From JAAYBT01 sp964404395 (lineage in GTDB: Bacteria > Bacillota > Clostridia > Acetivibrionales > DTU013), in contig CAYOKA010000131.1 in NCBI GenBank assembly GCA_964404395.1, forward strand, positions 1 to 6,230: 6,230 bases of DNA. The letters run 5' to 3'. The position numbers were made by a program, and so were the translations under genes. The notes under the pieces are model-generated. The model saw only the letters and a list, made by a program, of their open reading frames with translations. It did not search any database and had not been told where the DNA came from. Below, piece after piece: positions 1 through 5,515 of this stretch; position 1 is the first letter of the stretch, and each line of letters starts with the position of its first letter.

Positions 1-7
1 CTCCTTT
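1..7 (-). promoter_or_regulatory. Ribosome binding site of a leftward gene off the left edge
   Basis: Read on the minus strand the first bases give AAAGGAG, a good Shine-Dalgarno sequence pointing out of the window. The start codon would lie just beyond position 1, so a gene divergent from the aldo/keto reductase probably begins there. What it encodes cannot be seen. The spacing to its start codon is unknown, which limits confidence. Confidence 0.45.
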
Positions 8-45
8 AAATATTAATAGTAAATAATTATTCCCCATTATTAATT

Positions 46-121
46 AAGCTGACCTACTGGATATAATGACCGGATTTGGAGCTACTGGGGAGTTAAGTCC
101 TACATCCAATGCTGCTTGCCT
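46..121. other. GC-richer island of unknown nature in an AT-rich intergenic region
   Basis: This stretch is clearly richer in G and C than the AT-rich DNA on both sides. It contains two copies of CTACTGG (54-60 and 82-88). It also has an inverted repeat pairing 58-65 with 101-108 (8 bp, one G.U pair) that continues after a small internal loop as 68-71 with 96-99. Short open frames cross it on both strands: 30 codons rightward from 66 and 34 codons leftward from 148 to 44. Neither has a recognisable ribosome binding site. It could be a structured leader of the leftward gene, a small RNA or a remnant. I do not recognise it as a known riboswitch. Confidence 0.3.
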
Positions 122-146
122 TTTCTTTTTACATGTTTTTATCCAC

Positions 147-175
147 ATTATAATATAATGAGTTGAAATTTCCAA
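147..175 (-). promoter_or_regulatory. Candidate sigma-A promoter for the leftward gene
   Basis: On the minus strand there is a perfect -10 hexamer TATAAT (152-147). A 17-bp spacer separates it from TTGGAA (175-170), which matches the TTGACA -35 consensus at four of six positions. Transcription would start near 140 and give a leader of about 140 nt that contains the GC-richer island before the AAAGGAG at the edge. The -10 sits in AT-rich DNA, where chance matches are common. A perfect DnaA-box 9-mer (139-147) touches it. Confidence 0.35.
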
Positions 176-253
176 TATATAACCGTTTTATCCAATGGTT
201 TTGATTACTCGAGAGGGTATTGCCCTTTAGCGGCTAATAACGTAAAATAAATA

Positions 254-283
254 TTGTCAAGTATTATTATTTGTAATTATATA
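254..283 (+). promoter_or_regulatory. Candidate promoter of the aldo/keto reductase gene
   Basis: TTGTCA at 254-259 matches the -35 consensus at five of six positions. It is followed after 18 bp by TATATA at 278-283. A start near 290 would leave a short leader before the GGAGG at 312-316. The surrounding AT-richness makes the -10 assignment soft. A small palindrome, TTAGC-G-GCTAA (227-237), lies 16 bp upstream and could be an operator, but it is short enough to be chance. Confidence 0.35.
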
Positions 284-323
284 GATACATTATTATATAA
301 AAAATATTTTTGGAGGACTTATT

Positions 324-1466
324 ATGAAATACAGAAGATTTGGTAATCTGGATTTTAAAGGTTCCGCCCTGGGGTTTGGTACAATGCGGCTTCCGACTAT
401 AGCTAATGCTTCCGGCGATGGTGGCGCAGTCGATGAGAAGGAAGCCATCAGAATGATTCGGCATGCTATAGATGAGGGTGTAAATTACGTTGATACAGCC
501 TATGCATATCACAGCGGAAAAAGTGAAATTATAACCGGTAAGGCGTTGAAGGACGGCTATAGAAGTAAGGTCGCACTTGCTACAAAGTCACCGGTATGGT
601 TCATTAATAAACCGGAGGATTTTGATAGGCTGTTGGATGAACAGTTGGATAAGCTTGACACGGATTATATCGATTTTTATCTTCTTCATTCTCTTGACAA
701 AGGCAAGTGGAGGGATACTATCTTGAAGTATAACGTGCTCGAGCGTGCAGAGACTGCGAAAAATGCCGGTAAAATCAAGCACATTGGTTTCTCCTTCCAT
801 GATGATATTGACGTATTTAAGGAAATTGTGGATGGATATGATAAGTGGGAATTTTGCCAGATACAGTACAATTATATGGATATCAACAACCAGGCAGGTA
901 CTGAAGGGTTGAAATATGCAGCTTCTAAGGGGCTTGCTGTTGTTATAATGGAGCCTTTGCTAGGTGGAAAGCTTTCGAACCCACCCCAGGATGTCAGGGG
1001 AATCATGGATGAAGGAGGGAAAGACTGGAACCCTTCTCGTTGGGCGCTTCAGTGGCTGTGGAGCCAACCGGAGGTTTCTGTGGTGCTCAGTGGTATGAGC
1101 AATATGGAGCAGGTAGAAGATAATCTGAATTCTGCTAAGAATTATAATGCGCCTTTGAGTCCGCAGGATATGGATATCATTGAACGCGTACGCAGAAGGT
1201 ATGAGGAGAGGACAGCAATACCGTGTACTGCCTGCCGTTACTGTATGCCTTGCCCGAATAATGTGGATATTCCAAGAAATTTCGCCATATATAATGACAG
1301 TGTTGTTCATGAGGATTTGTCAGGCTCACAAAGAAGCTACCGTAACTTTATGCGGGAGGAGAATAGAGCCGGCGAGTGCATACAGTGCAGAATATGCGAG
1401 GATAAATGCCCTCAGAGGATACTAATAAGTGAATGGATGCCAAAGGTTCACGAAGCGTTGAAATAA
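324..1466 (+). CDS. Aldo/keto reductase with C-terminal 2[4Fe-4S] ferredoxin domain
   Basis: This 380-residue cytosolic oxidoreductase belongs to the aldo/keto reductase group that carries a ferredoxin tail (COG1453-type) and is common in anaerobes. The N-terminal TIM barrel covers about residues 1-285. It shows the full catalytic tetrad: Asp57 in VDTAYAY, Tyr62, Lys88 in ATKS and His122 in LLHS. The C-terminus has two cysteine clusters typical of [4Fe-4S] binding, Cys301/304/307/310 followed by Pro and Cys352/355/358/362 followed by Pro. The unusual spacing of the first cluster (CTACRYCMPCP) is, as far as I recall, normal for this family. Members are presumed to pass electrons between Fe-S clusters and a carbonyl or NAD(P)H. 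The substrate cannot be read from the sequence. The start is supported by GGAGG at 312-316, 7 bp before the ATG. The gene stands alone, 190 bp ahead of abrB, with no strong terminator after it. Confidence 0.93.
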   Translation: MKYRRFGNLDFKGSALGFGTMRLPTIANASGDGGAVDEKEAIRMIRHAIDEGVNYVDTAYAYHSGKSEIITGKALKDGYRSKVALATKSPVWFINKPEDFDRLLDEQLDKLDTDYIDFYLLHSLDKGKWRDTILKYNVLERAETAKNAGKIKHIGFSFHDDIDVFKEIVDGYDKWEFCQIQYNYMDINNQAGTEGLKYAASKGLAVVIMEPLLGGKLSNPPQDVRGIMDEGGKDWNPSRWALQWLWSQPEVSVVLSGMSNMEQVEDNLNSAKNYNAPLSPQDMDIIERVRRRYEERTAIPCTACRYCMPCPNNVDIPRNFAIYNDSVVHEDLSGSQRSYRNFMREENRAGECIQCRICEDKCPQRILISEWMPKVHEALK

Positions 1467-1522
1467 AAATTAAGTAGTTATGTCAAAAAATATGTTTTTT
1501 CTTAGTTTTTTGTAGAATATAC

Positions 1523-1550
1523 CTAGAATTTAATGTGAATTTGCCGAAAT
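1523..1550 (+). promoter_or_regulatory. Candidate Spo0A box or sigma-D-like promoter upstream of abrB
   Basis: TGCCGAA at 1542-1548 fits the Spo0A box consensus TGNCGAA. In Bacillus, abrB is a classic Spo0A-repressed gene. The same bases also read as GCCGAAAT (1543-1550), seven of eight matches to the sigma-D -10 element GCCGATAT, with TAGA 16 bp upstream (1523-1526) where TAAA is expected. The two readings compete and the sequence alone does not decide. Either site would lie about 110 bp before the abrB start codon. Confidence 0.3.
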
Positions 1551-1642
1551 ATATGTTAGTATGATAGTAGCAGTAGTTACATTTATTAAAATATTTTACA
1601 ATACAATACATAGCAACCAATAAACGAGCTGCTGCTTATAAG

Positions 1643-1652
1643 AAGGGGGTGA
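1643..1652 (+). promoter_or_regulatory. Strong ribosome binding site of abrB
   Basis: AAGGGGGTGA differs by one base from the full anti-Shine-Dalgarno complement AAGGAGGTGA. It ends 4 bp before the ATG at 1657, and the G-rich core is 7 bp away. It fixes the start and suggests efficient translation of this small regulator. Confidence 0.75.
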
Positions 1653-1656
1653 TAAC

Positions 1657-1896
1657 ATGAAGTCTACAGGCATAGTAAGGAAAGTTGATGAACTTGGCAG
1701 AGTTGTATTGCCAATCGAGTTGAGAAGAACACTAGATATTGCAGAAAAGGATGCACTTGAAATATTTGTTGATGGTGCAAATATTATCTTGAAGAAATAT
1801 GAGCCTGCGTGCATATTCTGTGGAGATGCTAAGGATGTTATTTACTACAAGGGCAAAAACATTTGTTCAGTTTGCATGAAGGAACTCAAGTCTTAG
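1657..1896 (+). CDS. abrB: AbrB-family transition-state regulator with four-cysteine tail
   Basis: This 79-residue DNA-binding protein has the SpoVT/AbrB swapped-hairpin domain at residues 1-48. That part is near-identical to Bacillus AbrB as I remember it (KSTGIVRKVDELGRVV, then PIELRRTL and AEKDALEIFVDG). AbrB proteins act as multimers that bind many promoters and repress post-exponential genes during growth. The C-terminal part differs from Bacillus AbrB. It is short and carries Cys52-x2-Cys55 and Cys70-x2-Cys73, a zinc-ribbon-like pair also seen in clostridial AbrB proteins. Metal binding is inferred. The start is set by an excellent ribosome binding site. The gene lies 97 bp (to the alternative GTG) or 112 bp (to the preferred ATG) upstream of the c-di-GMP gene in the same direction, so readthrough into it is plausible. 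Confidence 0.9.
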   Translation: MKSTGIVRKVDELGRVVLPIELRRTLDIAEKDALEIFVDGANIILKKYEPACIFCGDAKDVIYYKGKNICSVCMKELKS

Positions 1897-1927
1897 AAAG
1901 CAATCTAGATGGTATATCAGGTTTTGC

Positions 1928-1969
1928 ATAGAGGCAATTTGTGTAACAAGGTTCGCAAGTTGCTTCTAT
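1928..1969 (+). ncRNA. Long stem-loop between abrB and the c-di-GMP gene
   Basis: The arm ATAGAGGCAATTTGTG (1928-1943) pairs with CGCAAGTTGCTTCTAT (1954-1969) over 16 consecutive pairs, three of them G.U. A one-base bulge (1944) follows, then AAC/GTT around an AAG loop. The G.U pairs (1933.1964, 1938.1959, 1942.1955) become A.C mismatches on the opposite strand, so the fold favours the rightward transcript. No T-run follows, so it is not a standard intrinsic terminator. It could be an mRNA-processing or stability element, a partial terminator or a protein-binding site. It lies 25 to 40 bp before the downstream start. Confidence 0.6.
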
Positions 1970-2008
1970 CGTAAAACTTAGCTGAAAAAAATAGTGCTGA
2001 AGGTGAAA

Positions 2009-4648
2009 ATGAAGATTAAAAGAGATAAACTCATCATAAAGCATATGTTACAGGTGGTTGGGATAGCCTTAGCAGCGGGACTGATAATGTATTTTGCTGT
2101 AACGCGTATTTTAATTGACGATCTTACCAACTCATTGATACGCTTTGCACAGCAAGGGGCAACGACCGTTGAGGCTTATGTATCCGGCCGGATTTCTGAA
2201 GCCAAATCAATTGCTGCAAACAGTATTATCAACAATACAAAATTACCATTGGAGCAGCGACTGGAAGAATTGAAAAAACAACTGAAACTAGACATATTCA
2301 TGAGATTAAGCATTGTAGATCCTGAAGGCCATTCTGTTACGACGGACGGAAGCAGGTTGAATATAAGTGATCGCGAATACTTTATTGAAGCGATGAAGGG
2401 GAATTCCTTTGTAACAGATCCTTTTATGAGCCGCGTAGACGGTACGATGATCATAATATTCTCTGTGCCCATACTCAATGATAATGAAGTAGTGGGAGTT
2501 TTGAATACAATATATGATGCGGATGTCCTAAGCCTGATGACAGACCGAATCAAGCTGAATGACAGCGGGAGCACTTATATTCTTAATGACCATGGGGTTA
2601 TTATTGCTAATGATAACAGAGCGCTTGTGTATAACAGGACGAATGATATTGAAAACGCAAAAGTGAATCCTGATCTGAGCCAATTAGCCCGGCTTGAAGA
2701 AAAAATGATAGCCGGACAAAAGGGCACAGGAGAGTACCGTTATAATGGCGTAGCAAAATATATGGGATACTGTCCTGTGGGAGACACCGGCTGGTCAATT
2801 GCTGTGACTTCATCTAAAAGAGAGGTCTTCAGTCAGCTGAATTCTGTATCGGCTGTACTTGCGGCATTAATTATAGTTGCATCATTTATCATTGCCTTTG
2901 TTTTTTCAAGATCCAGAGTTTTGGCGACTGACTTGAAGAATCAAAAGATTAGCACATTGAGAATTGCCGAGTTTATGAATATGTTAGCCATAACAATTAA
3001 GCACGACGGTACGATTATGACCCTAAACAGACATGCTGAGGAATGTCTACTGTATTATTCTCAATATGCTTCCGGCAACATCCGCAATATTTATGAACTG
3101 CTGTCGGAAGAGGATAAAAGTAAGCTGAGAGGAATCATTTTTGGCTTGAATGGAGATGCCGGCGGCGAGTCCTTTGAGCTTGCTCTTAGGTACGGCGACA
3201 GCAGGGTAATCTTTGTATATTGCAGCATAGTCACTGATAAGGAAGACAATGATTTACTCGAAATACAGGGTATTGATATAAGTAAGAGGGTTGAACAGGA
3301 AAACAAGCTCCAAAAAAGCTTTATGGAATTGACCCAGGTATACGGTGAGTTAGCTGCATCGGAGGATAGGATAAGGCAGCTGGCATACAGGGATACCCTT
3401 ACGGGGCTGCCTAACCGCACTGCTCTTTATGATATAGTTAATAAGGTGCTAAGACAGCTTGACAATTCTGATAAATGTGCACTGATTTATTTGGATATGG
3501 ACAATTTTAAGTATGTTAATGATTCATTCGGCCATTTATCCGGAGACCTGTTGCTGGAAGAAATCGGTAGCAGGCTTAGATCTGCAATCCCGCCTGATGA
3601 TACTGTCGCCAGATTTGAAGGCGATGAATTTGTCATATTTATTCATAAGTTTCGTACCATTGATGAAATAATTAGCAGAGTAGATACTGTAACCAGAATC
3701 TTCAGCGAGCCATTCAAAATAATGAAAAACTCCTTACATGTATCGGTTAGCAGTGGTATTTCGATATACCCGCAGCATGCGGCCACTGCAGAAGAATTAA
3801 TTAAGAGCTCAGATGTTGCGATGTATCGTGCGAAAAAAGATGGAAAGAACAAGCATATTATTTTTCGGCATGAAATGGACGAAGACTTTTCTGAGCGAAT
3901 CGATATGGAAAATGGCTTGCGTAGAGCAATCGAAAATGAAGAGTTTCTGCTACATTACCAGCCGCAGCTGGATTTGAAGACAGGAAAGATTATTGGTTTT
4001 GAGGCACTGATAAGGTGGATGAGGCCTGATTATGGTCTAATTGCCCCTCTGAAATTCATAGGTTTGGCAGAGGAAACAGGCCTCATAGTAGACATAGGAA
4101 GGTGGGTTTTGGAAACTGCCTGTAAATTTATGAAGGAGCTGAACGATACTACGAATAGCAGCTATAAGGTATCTGTCAACATTTCTGTTATTCAGTTGAT
4201 GCAGGGTGATTTCGTGTCTATGGTTAAGGAAGTCCTGGAAATGACAGGGTTAGCTCCGAGGTTTCTAGATCTGGAATTGACAGAGTCTAAGCTGCTGGAA
4301 ATGGTAGAGTTGAATATGCAAAAGCTAATAGAATTGCGAAAGTTTGGAGTCCAAATATCCATTGATGATTTTGGGAAGGGTTTTTCTTCACTAAGCTATC
4401 TGAAGCAGTTACCTCTAGATTCTCTTAAGATTGATAAGAGCTTTGTTGATGACATACCCGAAAATGACAACAGTATGATAGAATCCATTATTCATATTGG
4501 TCATCAAAGGAATCTCGTAGTTGTTGCAGAGGGTGTGGAAAAGCTTGAGCAGGTAGAATTTTTATCTCACTATAAATGTGACAGAGTACAAGGCTTTTAT
4601 TTTGCAAAGCCTGTTCCTGAGCATGAAGTCAGAAAGCTATTGGAGTAA
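2009..4648 (+). CDS. Membrane Cache-PAS-GGDEF-EAL cyclic-di-GMP protein, probable phosphodiesterase
   Basis: This is an 879-residue inner-membrane sensor. A transmembrane helix at about 13-31 and another at about 280-300 flank an extracytoplasmic dCache-type sensor (SDREYF at 120-125). There follow a PAS-like fold (about 320-430), a helical linker, a GGDEF domain beginning near DTLTGLPNR (462-470), and an EAL domain. The GGDEF active site reads EGDEF (537-541), with Glu replacing the first Gly. The RxxD inhibitory site is also lost, with Pro in place of the Arg. The EAL domain keeps its hallmarks: EAL 665-667, ELTES 756-760, Asp786-Asp787 in DDFGKG, Lys807, Glu841 in AEGVE and Gln861 in QGF. 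Hydrolysis of c-di-GMP is therefore more likely than synthesis, with GGDEF perhaps a GTP-sensing regulator. ATG 2009 is preferred because GAAGG lies 5 bp upstream; an in-frame GTG at 1994 lacks a ribosome binding site. The Cache ligand is unknown. Confidence 0.93.
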   Translation: MKIKRDKLIIKHMLQVVGIALAAGLIMYFAVTRILIDDLTNSLIRFAQQGATTVEAYVSGRISEAKSIAANSIINNTKLPLEQRLEELKKQLKLDIFMRLSIVDPEGHSVTTDGSRLNISDREYFIEAMKGNSFVTDPFMSRVDGTMIIIFSVPILNDNEVVGVLNTIYDADVLSLMTDRIKLNDSGSTYILNDHGVIIANDNRALVYNRTNDIENAKVNPDLSQLARLEEKMIAGQKGTGEYRYNGVAKYMGYCPVGDTGWSIAVTSSKREVFSQLNSVSAVLAALIIVASFIIAFVFSRSRVLATDLKNQKISTLRIAEFMNMLAITIKHDGTIMTLNRHAEECLLYYSQYASGNIRNIYELLSEEDKSKLRGIIFGLNGDAGGESFELALRYGDSRVIFVYCSIVTDKEDNDLLEIQGIDISKRVEQENKLQKSFMELTQVYGELAASEDRIRQLAYRDTLTGLPNRTALYDIVNKVLRQLDNSDKCALIYLDMDNFKYVNDSFGHLSGDLLLEEIGSRLRSAIPPDDTVARFEGDEFVIFIHKFRTIDEIISRVDTVTRIFSEPFKIMKNSLHVSVSSGISIYPQHAATAEELIKSSDVAMYRAKKDGKNKHIIFRHEMDEDFSERIDMENGLRRAIENEEFLLHYQPQLDLKTGKIIGFEALIRWMRPDYGLIAPLKFIGLAEETGLIVDIGRWVLETACKFMKELNDTTNSSYKVSVNISVIQLMQGDFVSMVKEVLEMTGLAPRFLDLELTESKLLEMVELNMQKLIELRKFGVQISIDDFGKGFSSLSYLKQLPLDSLKIDKSFVDDIPENDNSMIESIIHIGHQRNLVVVAEGVEKLEQVEFLSHYKCDRVQGFYFAKPVPEHEVRKLLE

Positions 4649-4695
4649 GAGTTTAGATTAGAACAGTTTTTTTCATATCTGTGTATTAAAAAGTC

Positions 4696-4771
4696 TAATC
4701 CACAGCTTCTTAGCCCTAAATACAGGGTTATGCACAGACTTATCAACATTATCCACAGGGTCATATCCACA
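4696..4771 (+). promoter_or_regulatory. Cluster of five co-oriented DnaA-box-like sites
   Basis: Five 9-mers resembling the DnaA box TTATNCACA lie on the plus strand. They are TAATCCACA (4696-4704, one mismatch), TTATGCACA (4728-4736, exact), TTATCAACA (4740-4748, one mismatch), TTATCCACA (4749-4757, exact) and ATATCCACA (4763-4771, one mismatch). Sites three and four abut. The cluster lies between convergent genes, where no promoter for a neighbour is expected. That argues for a role in DnaA binding or titration rather than transcription control. No dnaA or dnaN gene is nearby, so a chromosomal origin is not supported. Confidence 0.65.
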
Positions 4772-4794
4772 AAACGGACGTTCTGAGGATTAAT

Positions 4795-4848
4795 ATGAAA
4801 AACGAGAATGGGCAAAAAAAGTGGTTAGTCTGGCGACTAACCATGTAA
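4795..4848 (+). CDS. Possible 17-residue peptide with ribosome binding site
   Basis: ATG at 4795 opens a 17-codon frame, MKNENGQKKWLVWRLTM, ending with TAA at 4846-4848. GAGG at 4785-4788 lies 6 bp upstream, a proper ribosome binding position. Its two Trp codons (4822-4824 and 4831-4833) lie in the left arm and loop of the hairpin at 4822-4843. That resembles an attenuator leader peptide, but no rightward gene follows, so there is no obvious target. It may be chance. Confidence 0.2.
   Translation: MKNENGQKKWLVWRLTM
4814..4844 (-). terminator. Intrinsic terminator of the leftward kinase gene
   Basis: TGGTTAGTC (4822-4830) and GACTAACCA (4835-4843) form a perfect 9-bp stem with a 4-base loop, plus a possible G.T pair at 4821/4844. 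On the minus strand the stem is followed at once by a run of seven T (4820-4814). This is a textbook rho-independent terminator for transcription leaving the kinase gene, about 65-90 bp past its stop codon. Confidence 0.75.
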
Positions 4849-4908
4849 AGGGGGTCAAAATGTATTTTGTGAGGTCACAGTTATTATTGACCCCTTGCTA
4901 ACCTTTTT
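4849..4908. terminator. Second hairpin of the convergent region, probable rightward terminator
   Basis: AGGGGGTCAA (4849-4858) pairs with TTGACCCCTT (4887-4896) over 10 bp with one G.T pair. It encloses a smaller palindrome, TGTGA-GG-TCACA (4868-4879). On the plus strand it is followed by GCTAACC and then TTTTT (4904-4908), with another T-run at 4914-4921. CTAACC (4898-4903) could instead pair with GGTTAG at 4823-4828, giving an outer stem directly followed by the T-run. Either form could stop rightward transcription from the c-di-GMP gene. In the leftward direction it is the first hairpin met after the kinase. Confidence 0.5.
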
Positions 4909-5425
4909 ATACATTTTTTTTAAAAATATTTACTTTATCTCTAATCTCTGAAACAATAGTTTCTATATGTTTCCTTGAACAATCAATTTCCAGATCGGCA
5001 TGATTCTTATAGAGAGGCATTCTCTCATTATAGAGCGATGACAGGGACTGATGCCCCTTCATTGCGATTCCGCGTGTCCGGGTGTTTTTCAGTCTGCGTT
5101 CCAGCTGGTACATTTTTGTGTTTAGCAAGACGAGGATTCCATTTGTTTTCAGGTGCTTGATTGCAGCCTCGCTATAAACAACGCTGCCACCGGTCGCAAT
5201 AACAGACTTGTTTACATTGAGGGTGAGAATGACTTTTTCCTCTATTTCTATAAAGGCATCAATACCCTCGGCATCAATCAGCTCCTGAAGATAGCTGTTT
5301 TCCTGCTTCTGTATAAGCAAGTCAGTATCGATAAACGGCATTTTCATAGCCTTTGCAAGCAATACACCCACTGTGCTTTTGCCGGCGCCCGGCATTCCTA
5401 TTAAAACAATGTTTTGGTTATCCAT
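4907..5425 (-). CDS. Shikimate-kinase-like P-loop kinase with altered substrate site
   Basis: This 172-residue cytosolic NMP-kinase-fold protein is in the size range of AroK. The ATP site is intact: Walker A GMPGAGKST at 10-18 and the DTD motif at 33-35. The lid Arg (RGIA, residue 118) and the NERMPLY Arg (135) are also present. Two shikimate-pocket hallmarks are changed. FRxxE of AroK reads FIEIE, so the carboxylate-binding Arg is Ile59, and the GGG loop reads GGS (79-81). From memory, clostridial and deltaproteobacterial relatives share these changes and are annotated as shikimate kinase. Whether shikimate is the substrate is open. ATG 5425 is preferred because it matches AroK numbering and the usual N-terminus. 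A GTG at 5440 would add five residues. The gene lies about 90 bp after the prepilin peptidase in the same direction, possibly in one transcript. Confidence 0.85.
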   Translation of the reverse strand: MDNQNIVLIGMPGAGKSTVGVLLAKAMKMPFIDTDLLIQKQENSYLQELIDAEGIDAFIEIEEKVILTLNVNKSVIATGGSVVYSEAAIKHLKTNGILVLLNTKMYQLERRLKNTRTRGIAMKGHQSLSSLYNERMPLYKNHADLEIDCSRKHIETIVSEIRDKVNIFKKNV

Positions 5426-5515
5426 AGCTATACCCGCCACGATTTCATCGATTAGTATTCTACAGCATCCTGCAATACTTTGTGCTGTGCTTATATTGTA
5501 TCATGAATTAGGTCC

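Noticed and set aside
50..121. TPP or cobalamin riboswitch fragments
   Set aside because: CTGGATATAATGACC and GCTACTGGGGA only loosely resemble the conserved boxes. The other required boxes are absent at the expected distances.
227..237. TTAGC-G-GCTAA palindrome as an operator of the aldo/keto reductase promoter
   Set aside because: Ten paired bases in a few hundred bp of intergenic DNA are not rare by chance, and it matches no known operator I can name.
960..1310. Leftward 116-codon open frame inside the aldo/keto reductase
   Set aside because: It is antisense to the Fe-S region of a clearly real gene and the translation shows no domain.
1485..1510. A6-TATG-T6 as the terminator of the aldo/keto reductase gene
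   Set aside because: The stem has only A-T pairs and would be too weak. T-runs follow but there is no stable GC stem, so no terminator is called.
4597..4815. Leftward 72-codon open frame across the end of the c-di-GMP gene
   Set aside because: It overlaps the EAL coding end and the DnaA-box region, has no recognisable family features and sits opposite a well-supported gene. It is most likely a shadow frame.
4868..4879. TGTGA-GG-TCACA as a CRP/FNR-type operator
   Set aside because: The spacer is 2 bp rather than 6 bp or 4 bp, and it lies in the loop of a terminator hairpin between convergent genes.
4649..4906. The DnaA-box cluster as the chromosomal origin oriC
   Set aside because: No dnaA, dnaN, recF or rpmH gene is near and there is no clear AT-rich unwinding element beside the boxes. 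A non-origin DnaA cluster fits better.
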